A DNA stretch of 64,000 nt, taken from positions 248,001 through 312,000 of the forward strand of contig JAOTOM010004735.1 of assembly GCA_034440615.1 (NCBI GenBank). The letters run 5' to 3'. A program made the position numbers and the translations under genes. How positions within the stretch are numbered: position 1 is the first letter of the stretch; the number at the start of each line of letters is the position of its first letter. Positions 36,201 to 48,200 of the stretch are shown here, piece by piece. The notes under the pieces are model-generated. The model did not search any database. It worked only from the letters and a program-made list of their open reading frames with translations, and had not been told where the DNA came from. Origin of the DNA: Ashinkailepas kermadecensis (lineage: Eukaryota; Arthropoda; Thecostraca; Neolepadidae).

Positions 36201-39200
36201 GCCTCTCACCCTGGCAGGAAGGGCGGGCATCGCGGGGATAACATCCTAGGTTAATTTACTCCCAAAGCCCACAATCTCCAACGATCATAATGTACAAAAA
36301 GCGACATACATGAAGCCAAAAACATGTCTGGATACGGTGCGATCATAATCTCAAAAGTTCATAACGTCCAACAATCGCCATCTCGAAAGCTACCCTCACA
36401 GTGAGCGTTCATAACCTCCAAAGTTCATCCACGTCCAACGATCATGATGCCCAAGACAGTTCCCTATATGTTCGCTTGGAGTTTAGTGGCGCATCGACTG
36501 CGTCGGCCACGCAGCCCCCACATGTTCGCTAGAGGAACCGGCAAAACCCTTGGCATTGAAACCCTGCAGCTGTGTCCTCACTTTCAGTCACCAGGTGGCG
36601 GCAGTGTACAGCTGACCAGGAGCAGCGCCACACACTAAGGCTGGAAACTAGGCCTTGTCCTGGATTTTCATCATCCAGAACATCATACACTCCAGGGAAT
36701 TACTCACTCCTTTCTTCACCAAAAATGAATGGAGTTGTTTGAAACTGCACTCATTGCTGTTTGATAAACATGCCTAAAAACTGAGACAGTGCTCCAAAAA
36801 AGTTATTGACGTCAGAAACATAGAAAGTATTCCATCCGAACTGGAATGCTCCAACATTTTTCCTCCCGAAATCCAAGCTTTCAAAACATAAATTCAATCC
36901 CTCACATCCTCACCAATTCCTGACCAGGAGCGGTGCCACATCCCACACAATCCCATGACGAAGAGCGGTGCCACACCTCGCCCTGACCAGAGCGGTGCCC
37001 ACACCCCATAGTCTTAGGCCGGAGCGGTCTCACCCGTCACCAGCCCATGACCAAGAACGGTGTCACACCACTACCAGCCCCTGATCAAGAGTACCACACC
37101 CCTCACCAGACCTAGATCAGCAGTGCCACACCCCTCACCAGCCCCAGACCAGGAGCAGGAGCGGTGCATCATCCTTCACCAGCGCCAGACCAGGAGAAGT
37201 GTCACAATCTTCACCAGCCCTAGACCAGGAGTGTCACAACTATCACCAGTCCAGGGTTGGGTCTGCGCCTTGTATTCTTGGGGGTGGAGGCGATATTTTT
37301 TTTCGGGTAATTGAATGTGGAGGGGGCATTTTCCTTCAAACATGTTACATCAGCATCTCAGTTTGTATTTCCCAGTGAATATTGAGCGCTATCACTGAGC
37401 AGTTCATTATCAAACAGCACCATTCAACCTCCAAATGAGAAAAAGGATAGGATAACTTTCGGGAGCGGATAATGTTATTGATACAAAAATCCAGGAACTG
37501 TGTGTTAGTTATTTGAGTTTAAGGGCGCTTCGACCAAAGCGTGCTCATTATTTTCCAACACTGCACCAGATCGATGGGTATGCATCCCTTCTTATCCGCC
37601 AAATGTAAAATCATCCGAACTGTGTAAATGACTACGTCTAGATTGAACGAACTGACCTACCAGCACGATTAGCAGGAACTGGCGGGAGGAATAGGTATGT
37701 CGCACGAGACTATCCTCATCCGAGGGGAGCACCTACACCCTCCCCATACTCAACACCGAGATAATTAGTCTATGCCACCCACTTCGTCAATGAAACCCCT
37801 GAATCTTCCTGATCAGCAAGATAACCCTCACTCATCCATTTAATAAATATTTTTCCTTCAGCAAAATCAAGACAAATCTTCAGTGCACAACGTACAGCCC
37901 ATAACTCATTCCGTTCCCTCCAGCTGAGAATGCTAAATTATACGGGAAAACCACCAAACGCGAATCTTTCCCACTAAGCGCACCAGGATGAACTCTCGTT
38001 TCTACAGTCCTTCATCCTTAAATTCCTTTCATTTCAATTATTTGCCTTCATGCCATCAATATTGCTTCGTCTGGCATCTACATCAGTCCGTGTCATCTGT
38101 GAACGTGGGAGAACTTCATCCCATTCACAATCCAACAATAACTACTCCCACTTGGCCCTTTATCTTCCATCAGACCACATCTCACTCATGAAAGGCATAC
38201 TGCTCTCCTTCCGTCGGGAAACGTGACCGCCATCAAAGAAAGCGTATCCTTTCTTCTTCCATCAGGCACCCTGTCCTCCCGTATCAGCTACGTACCCCCT
38301 TCGTTGCTCCATGAACTCGAGGTCGCCACTGATGGAGCCGTTGTGCAGCTTACACTTCGGACTCCTCGACTCGTCGGACGCCTTTTTATTTGACTTTGGC
38401 GACGAGTCGTGCGCTACGCCATTTGAGATCGCCTCGTCCGCCTTCTCCGGCGGAACTGAGGAAACAGAGCGACAGGTTAGCCACACAAGTGTGAGGAGAC
38501 GGGCAGGGGAACGTTCTCCGGCGGAACTGAGGACATAGAGCGACAGGTCAGCCACACGAGTGTGAGGGGAAGGACAAGGGATAGCGCACACACGGTGGCG
38601 GTGGTTATTGGTTTTACGACGCGTAGACTGCTGCGTGAGATAACGTCGTCAATCGCTCACGCCGATTGGTTGCGGGCAAAGAGCAGCGACAGGTGGGACA
38701 AGAACCCGCAGCCTTTCGGTTGGGAGACGGGTACGTCACCTTTAGACGACTCACCCGCCCCCGCGTACAGAGGACGTGCCACAGAGCGAGAGTAATTAGA
38801 AGCATCGTCCGCCTTCCCGGGTGGCACGGGGAGGGGAAGTGCCATAGGTTCGTCACGCAGGCCCAGGCCGGTCACACTAATGGAGGGAGGGGGATGTAGC
38901 AGGTGACTGATACAGACGTTAGTCAGAGAGCACGTGGTAATAGTAGTAGCGGATTGGGTTTCTAGAACGCAGCAACAGCTAAGTCATCTTGCCAAACAGT
39001 TTGAAAGGTTTTAGGTACCCATGGTAGTGTTCAGTCCATGCTTACTAGTCATGATGCATTATTTAGCTGGCATCTTATAAAAAGAGAAAATGTCCCCTGA
39101 AGCCATCATTTTGGAATCGCCAATTTTGGCAAAAGCGGGAAATACGTCGGAGATACGCGTTCCGTTTCATTCCAGATATCACAAGCTTTTTAGTTTCAAA

Positions 39201-42200
39201 ACTGATGTGGATTGACAGAACATGGCCATACCTAAACAACTTTACCCTGGAATTGAAGCTTATCACCTTCGCCAACTTCCTACCATGGCCAGTGCGATCT
39301 TGAGATCACGAGGTAGAGGGACGGGTAATGTGCCTCCACCCCAACCAGAGCACATGTTAAAGCCTAGTTAAGGTTAAAAGCATATGCTGCGAACATTTCT
39401 TAAGTATCAAACAATCGGGAACCAAAGAGAACTAACTCTACATGCTACCTGAAGAGGAATTAATCCCATCTGACGTCCTGGGATATGACGTCACGCTGGC
39501 AATGATATGGCAATGGCTTTCCCTCATGAACAGAAGGAGCAATACTGTCCAAGTAGGAAATTAATAATTAATAATCGTACAGGGAAGTACGATTGTAAAA
39601 TTTGTCGGTAGGAACGGCATTGCAGTGCTTGCGGGCAGATCAACTTCTCTGCAGCGCCGAAACGCCAACGTAAGAATTTCCGGCAGTTTCCATCAGCCTA
39701 CCGATATGCAAACGGCGTGCACAGGTTCACTGTTTCGCATCTCCTGGGCGTTCTTTCGTTAGGGACGCCCCACTTAAAGGTGCTTGTCATGCCATTTTAC
39801 CAATTCTACCCCTTAGCCGTTTTCGGACTTACCATGCACTAGCCAACAACGTGTTCGCTCACATTGCATTACAGCCGCAGTATTGTGAAATGCACTAACG
39901 AAATAGTGATACTAATACTTTCATTGATGCATAACTCCCAAGGCCGGCAAATAACATGCCTGGTGAAAAATACAACTTTTCTTGAGAACAATCAGCTTCT
40001 TCGATACAGTACAATGCGTCGACATATACTTCGGGGGCACATCAACTGCATGGGTTACACAGGAAATAAGTACACTCGAAATGAAACTCCAACATTTGCA
40101 AGTTTTCAAATTACCTTCATCAAAAACATTTCTTTCACTGACTTAAGTGACAGACAGATCTGCACGTTAAGAGCTAATTATACACCGATAGCCACCGACA
40201 TTAATCACATTCTTCAACGTCTCTACCAAGATGAACGACTCATGTTACTCGCTGCTCCACCTTAGCAATGTTAATTTTGGCCAACTTGATTTTGAACAGT
40301 AGTGCAAAATGTTGTTTTGATCACGTAGGTTAACATGCGGAAGCGAAGGCGCACTTTTAATAGGGACAGGTCACCATTCCAAGGTAAACAGCATTCATCG
40401 TCATACTTGAGCAAAATAAAAAGAGAATAAACGAAATTATACAGGCAAAAAGGTGGATTAAATCCGCTTCGGCACTTTTTTTTAGACAGAAAAGATATTG
40501 CCGGTATCATTGGAAACGTGGCAACCGCAGTCCATCTAAGAGCTTCCGACACCCATGATCACGGTGATTAAATTAAGTAAACAAATTACCATACGCACGA
40601 ATGAACCGGGACCAAGTGGTAAAGCCCGGTTACCAACGCGACGAATGAATAGGGAAAACACGGCTCATTTTCACTCCGATGGTTCTTCACCGATTGACGC
40701 AATGCCCAGTTGTACTTCCCACCGCACTGGTGGCGGAACATGGCGGTACGGGCACGAGCGTAACGAAGCACCGCCGCCACTCCGTTTCGGCAGCTCGAAT
40801 CGTCGCAAAACAAGGGTGACTCGCACGGAGATGCGTCCGGACGGCACACATTTCAGCCGGGAGTTCACTAAGTGTCACCGGCTGTCCTCGTCCGAGACCC
40901 AGTGCAATGTGCCGTGACCGGCCGGCCGCCCCGAGCACACCAGCACCACGGAGCGGAGCACCCAGCTCTGCGACGTCCCACAGTTAACCCAACACGGAGC
41001 GACGAGTTGGCAGTACACGGAACTATTAGTACGGACGGAATACCAAGCGAGAAGTGCTCCCGATAATCAATCACTTAGCGCTCCGGTCACTACGGAAGAT
41101 CACTTTTCCAGGGTCGACAACGCATCGGCAATTTGCTCCCCTCCATGTCGTTGAAGGTCCTTCCTGGTAGAAATCGCGTTACTCTCAGTGTGAATTAAAC
41201 ACTCTAGATATGATCACAAAACATACCTTAATACATTCTAAAATTACAAATAATTAGCTTGAGTGGGTTATTTGTTTGCAATAATAACAAAAACCAATTG
41301 TTGTTGTTCTCGGGGTTTACGGGCGCATGAACTGCATAGGCTATACAGCGCCCATCCACACAACCCACTTGAATCGTAGTGGGCATAAAATAAGGTTCAA
41401 AAACGTGGCTTCTGGTAGCATAATTTCAAGCAAACCATTTTATATTCCAAACCCCGCACTCCAAGATATGGCAGTGCAATATATCGGTCGACGTCCGAGC
41501 CTCACACTGATAAACTGCGATGCCATTGTTAATTGCTTGAGTGGTGTGAGCATCTTAGGAGTTTAATTATGGCGCCAATTTTGTAATCTGGCAGTCACAC
41601 GTCGAGCTCGTAAAGGTGAGTGTGGTGTCCACATAATACGCATTAACAGTTAATACAGCATACACCGGCAATAACTTATCGTCCTTGGCTCATGCTCATA
41701 TGCTTCATTCCATTTTTTTTTTACTTCAGCAGCGTCGCAAACAGTGGTGAAGGGGTAGCCGCCCCCTGCAGGACCCCAAGGGCCCTCCAGGAGACCACCT
41801 TGAGGGGCCCACAAGGGCCCCTGGACCGACGAAAGTGGCCTCGGGCTGACGGAAAGGGTCCTGAGCTGATGAAGAGGGCCCCGAGTCAACGGGGAGTGCC
41901 CCCGGGAAGATGTTGAGGGCCCTGGGCTGGACCAACTTGAAGGTCTTCCAGGTCGACAGAGGGACCCCCTGGATCGTTGTAAGGGCCCCGGGTGGACGGA
42001 TAGGGCCACGAGCCAATACGAAGGGCCCATGAGCTGACAATGGAGCCCAAGTCGAAGGGCCCTAACCTAAAGAAGAGGACGTACACCTTTGAAAGGGACC
42101 TCCGGCCTGCTCGAAAAGGTCCTGGGTCGTCAAAAAGGGCCCCTGAGACGACGCATGGGCCCTAGTTGCGGAGAGGACCTCGGGATGTCAGAATTGAGCT

Positions 42201-45200
42201 GATGGATGGGGCACAAGCCGTGCAAGGGCTCCTGGCCTGATGGACGGGCCCAAGCTGTTGAAAGAGGGCCTCCAGCCGGACAGAGGAGGCCCAAGATCAC
42301 TAAGGAGGGCTCCTGCGCCGACTAAGAGGACCCCTAGCCGCTGGAGGACCTTCGATCATCGGGGAGGGCCTAGGGACAGCATAAAGAGTCCCTGGGCCGA
42401 CAGAGGGAGCCGAAGCCGCACAGGGCCCCTTGCGTGATTGAGAAGGCCCAAGCTGCTGAAAGAGTGGCCTCTGGCTGTACGGAGAGCGTCCTGAGCTGCG
42501 AAAGAAGGCCCACGAGCCGCCGATGGAGGGGGTCCAGGACCGGACGTGCAGGGCCACTGGATCGACTTTGGCTCACGCTGATTGAGCCACGCTCAGAGCT
42601 GACAGCGGGCCTCACTCTGATGAAGGGGCCCCGAACTACGGAGACGGTCCGGGCCAAAGAGGAGGGATCCCAGTGCTACGAAAAGGGCCTATAAGCACAT
42701 GGAGGAGCCCCAGACTGTTAGAAAGCAGTGGCGTATCCAATGGGTGAAGGGGCAACCACCCCATGGCGAGTCCGATGGGACCTCCAGGCTGGCATTCAGA
42801 GGCTCACAAAGGCCCCTCAATACGTAGGGGTAGATATATAACGAAGGAAAAATTGAAGCGAATCTAAGAGTTTGTGTAGAAAAGGCCCTTACAACCTTAA
42901 GACGTTCACCCTAATGGCTGACAAAACCCGAGAAGACAAGAGACTGCCCATGGCGGCTCGAAAGAGGAGTCTCGGCTGGAAAGGGCCCCTAACAGCTGAG
43001 GAATATACAGAACACTGAGTGCCCTAAAGCATAAACAGGACCAGAGGCGCTTGCGGGCCAGAGATGGCTGGGATGCTCTTGGGGTTTGATAGGGCCCCTG
43101 AGGGATGAACAGGACCTCTAAGGGCTGACGAGGACTAGTGAGTGCCCATCTCAGAGCTGAAATTCCCCTAGGTATGCAGGGGGTCCTCGTCAAATGTTCG
43201 CCCTCTGGACCAAATCCTGGCTACGCCACTAGTCGCAAATACAATTATATTGTTATCGAAACTGTTGTGAGTATTACAATTACTTATCGCTGTTAATTTA
43301 TAGTATCACTATACCAGGTCCGCTCCCTCTATTTTGCTCCTGAACCTGCGAGACCTGGGAGTAAAAATCCGCCGTAAACCCGGTTACCACCGCCCTCAGC
43401 GCTGACCTGCCCTGACCTGGCCCGGTGGTGCCACGCCGGCTGCCCTGTACTTAGTCGACAGCGGCTAGTCAGCGGGCGTCCTGCCACACGGACGTCCCGC
43501 CTCCGACTCGACACTGTCGGCCGGGCCGACCGAGTCACGCCACCCGCAGACATCTCGCCACACCGCCCGCGGCGTCCGTTCACCCCCCGGCACGAGCCGG
43601 CCACACCGTCACGCCCTCGCTCTCACTGCACGGCAACTGCGCACACGGCGCGTCCTGGGCGGTTTTATCTCATGCTGACCGGCCGGAGCATGGCCGGAGC
43701 ATGGCCGGAGCATGGCCGGGGCATGGCCGGGGCATGGCCGGAGCATGGCCGGAGCATGGCCGGGGCATGGCCGGGGCATGGCCGGAGCATGGCCGGAGCA
43801 TGGCCGGGGCATGGCCGGGGCATGGCCGGGGCATGGGCATGGCCGGAGCATGGCCGGGGCATGGCCGGGGCAGGCATGGCCGGGGCATGGCCGGGAGCGG
43901 GCATGGCCGGAGCTGGCCGGGGCATGGCCGGGGCATGGCCGGAGCTGGCCGGGGCATGGCCGGAGCTGGCCGGGGCATGGCCGGAGCTGGCCGGGGCATG
44001 GCCGGAGCTGGCCGGGGCATGGCATGGCCGGGGCATGGCCGGGGCATGGCCGGGGCATGGCCGGAGCATGGCCGGGGCATGGCCGGAGCATGGCCGGGGC
44101 ATGGCCGGAGCATGGCCGGGGCATGGCCGGGGCATGGCCGGAGCTGGCCGGGGCATGGCCGGAGCATGGCCATGGGGATGGCGGGCTGGCCCATGCGGCG
44201 GCGGCTCGGGCTGGCGGGCATGGCCGGAGCTGGCCGGGGCATGGCCGGGCATGGCCGGGGCATGGCCGGGGCATGGCCGGAGCATGGCCGGAGCTGGCCG
44301 GGGCATGGCCGGGGCATGGCAGGAGCTGGCCGGCCGGAGCTCTTGTCAGCGACCAGCGGGAGTGACGCGCGGTCGCCACACAACTCACGGTCATGGGGTG
44401 ACCCGCCGGTGGCGGGCAGACCTATCGCTGGCCCGACCGACGTCATTGTATGCGCACAAATTGCCGTTGTTACCGCGGTCCGAAAAACTTGCAAGCTGGT
44501 TGGCTGAGATATCGTCAACTTGCTGTAGAGATACAAGTGCTGAGAAAGCGAATTGGGGAAACAGGTCAAAATCTGGCTGGAAACTAGTGTAACTGGGGAG
44601 CGCGCTAAATGGTCCGAGTTGGCAAAAAACAAACATCCCTTTACAAAAAAAAAAAAAAAATTATCAAGAAGAACACATGCAAAGTTTAAATTTTACCCTA
44701 TACCATTAGGATACGATGGCTACCAACACCATGCGAAGGTGGTGGTGGTGGATTTGTGCTTTAGGGCGCGTCGACTGCATTGGTCAGCTTGCGCCCATCA
44801 CCATCCGAAGGACTAGAGTACACAGATGTAAGAAGTTGGCAATGCAGGGGCGGCGACACCGGGAGGGGATTTGCCACCTAGCTAGCAGGGGAGTACTATT
44901 TCATGGGAGGCAGCGTGGGAGGGGGCGGCGAGCATATGGTTTTGCCCTCCATGAAATCTAGTGAGGCCTTTTCCAGAAACGGGTAAGCCGGCTCAGGAAA
45001 CCTTCATTGTATTGGCATTCCGGACGCTGTTGTTGTTGTTTATTGGGTGGCTTACGATTTACTTTATGCACGATCACGGCTAATGGCGCCGCCCACTGTT
45101 TCGCCGGTGGGCCGCGGGATTGGGAAGTGTTTCGAGTGGTGCGAGTGTTGAACCCGGTACCTTGGTATCAAGAGCTCAACACCCTGACCATTCGGCCACC

Positions 45201-48200
45201 CCGCCCCGGCATTTCGGACGCATCCACTGAAAAGTGGCTATTAACGCGCCAAAATCTTCGTTAAAATAACAGCGGTATATATGTTAACTAACTACCCTTT
45301 AAAGTCATCCAAACCGAAGTAAGTACATCAGAAACAAGGGCAGCACTTCCATGAATTATCTGGGTTCACCAAGACAGTCTCGCAAAAGCCGATCTACACG
45401 AATTTGGCAGTGTTTCAGAAACCAAAAATACGTCTTCAAAAGGCGTAGCTGATATGTTAGGGACACACCAATATTACCAAGCCAGTCGACACAGCAATCT
45501 GTGCGTCAGTTGGCACACGAACACTTTATCCTGCCGCCGCACGATCCAAAGAAGATGGGAATGCCCAAGTTCAAACGTTTTTTTTTATGAATGCGCACAG
45601 CAACAAAACCGTATTGATGCAATCTCAAAAGGGCCCAATAAGTCCTTGAACGGATTCTTTTTTATGAACGGATGTTCTTTTCTTTAGGTCTCTTTATGAA
45701 CGGATTCATCACACTGCAACCATCAACTGCCATGGTCAGCTGAAAAGTTGCCACGCAGACCTTACATTCATTGGGTTTGGCTTAGCCCGAGGCTCCAATC
45801 GCTGCACGAGCGCGCCCGGTCATGTTAAAGAGTGCGCGGTTTTTTGGCCGTCCATTGAAATTTTTAGAGTTGAGCGCCACTGATGGCCCGGCAAAACGTG
45901 TCGCCGCTACAAGCCGCCAGAGCGGTACAACTCGCTGATCGAGCGACGCCGTCCCACGGGATTTTGCCACCGTCGCTAGGCAACGTGCGACACATTCGCT
46001 GGCGCCCACACGCACATCTGCACCTGCCACTCGGTCAGCACACTTCACCTCCCACCTCTAACACTGGTGTAAAACATACTCGGTCGTGCACAAAAGACCC
46101 TGGTGGGATGTTGACTCGAACTCGCCACACGGGAATACCGTGACATGCATAGATATTATTCAAGCTTCCACCGATCCACGTTGTCGGATAGATCATGCGG
46201 TGTACCCGTTTTGATGTAGGCAACAGGTACAATAATATATCGGAACATGGTGACATTTTCATACATTCAGCTTCCCATTCAATATACGCTATAAATTAAA
46301 CTTTAAAGTTTCCACAAGCCAGTACTCTATGAATTCTTTAAATAAATAAAAAATTACTACTATGTGGGGCAGGGACGGCCGAGTGGTTAGTGCTGCGCTC
46401 TGGGCATCAGAGGTCCCGGACTCAACACTCGCACCACTCGGGGCGGTTCCCAATTCCGCGGCCCACCGGCGAAACAGTGTGGGCGGCGCCATTAGCCGTT
46501 ATCGTGCATAAAGTGCGTCGAGAGCCACCCAATAAACAAACAAAGACTATATTATGCACATAACGGGACTAACGTGTCTTTCCTGATTATAAATGTCCCT
46601 GATTTAGGACGCATCGTAAAGCATCTTGGCAGAAGAACATATTACTTGTTAATACTTTTTATGAAAGACAACTTGGAGTCCCTCGGACGCAATAACAATT
46701 TTAATTAATAAAGTTTGAAATTATAGGCTATGTGGAAGTAGCTGCCATCACCATTGCATAGGCTTGCGGAGGCTCCCAACGACTCAGCGAATTGCAATTC
46801 GAGTCAAATTCGTCTCACTCTTTCCTCAGGCTCCAGGCAAGTCGTTACGATGCCTTGCTGAAGTCGCACCAGCAAGTCAGATCAATACCAGGGTAACGGC
46901 GATACCTGAAAGACTATTACAATATGGAAATAGGCTAACACACGCAGTTGAGTGCCCGAAATCTAGACACTCAATGCAGGACGAGCGGCTATTTCTGCCT
47001 CCAACAAGATCTCAGAATCTATCAGAGTACGTGACACTAAACTCCGAGGTGGACCACGGTTCAGCGAACTCCATAATGAAGTCTGCAAGGCTACTACTTG
47101 CAGGCCACCCTCGGGCAATGTCACAGGGCTCCTGACATGGCAAAAATCATTCGCAGACAATAATAATTAGCCAATACAGGATAAGAGCACGTGTCAAGAA
47201 TTTGATACACACGAGTCATCTGCTGAAGACGACGGCGACTTCGAAGGCCGTTATCCATGAACTACCAGGGTAAATAATTTCGGCCGTAACCCCCGAAAAT
47301 AGAGCGAAGATCGATACAATGATACCCCACGCAGCGCGTACAATGATTAACAAATGCACTAACTTTTCAGATATCTGAAAACACCAAAAACAAAATGGTT
47401 CTCAACGGTGACAACCTGGTGTTGTCCGGGGAGGATGAAGGTAACGGAACTGGTTCTCAACGGTAACCTGGTGCTGTCAGGGGAGAATGAAGGTAACGGA
47501 ATTGGTTCTCAACGGTGACAACCTGGTGCCGTCAGGGGAGGATGAAGATAACGGAAGATGAAAGAAAATAAGGTGGGATGCTTGCTCCGTGGTCTTTTGT
47601 GGAGGAGAATGAATTGAGTACTTGGATATTTTTGTATGTGCAGAAAGATAATGACCCGGACAGGATGATGACCCGCTGGCATATATTAATCGGTAGCATA
47701 GCATAAATGCGGTAGCATAGCATTGCTATTTTTACACATCGTCAATCCTAATGACGAAGAGGGTAATTCAGAGCGGAATACAACACGGCGTTGCAACGGG
47801 CTCAGTGAAACTATCAATAGGAAACGATGAGATTTTGATGGGGACATGCACTCGGAACTCCAAAATACCACTCTGAAGGAACAACGTTGTGCAATTCATT
47901 GCTTTATCGGAACACCTGCTCTCGGTTAACGGCATCACTACTCATGACATGAGCTGTATTTTATGACATCAGGCGACCTGGGAAAGAAAAGAGAGGGAAG
48001 AGCAACTCCTTCATCCCTATCATAAGGTACGACCAAGTTCCACCACCCGTTGATTGTGTGGTGACCACGATGCACAATCGATAAAAGAATGACAACTGAG
48101 CACATTGCTCAATGACTGCTCATTGCTCAACTTTCCCCACTAATCCAAACGACTTTAGACGCACCTAACTCGCAGTCGCCTGCATCGCAACCTCTCAACC

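Noticed and set aside
36900..37260. CRISPR-like array of spaced repeats
   Set aside because: Repeats are degenerate and contiguous with no constant repeat/unique spacer pattern, and the DNA is animal.
40555..40917. 120-codon plus-strand frame in the macoilin intron
   Set aside because: GC-rich, no homology recognised, and comparable frames occur on the other strand.
43670..44632. Open frames of 200-320 codons on both strands
   Set aside because: They are translations of the 11-bp minisatellite, open because three units equal eleven codons; no frame shows normal protein composition.
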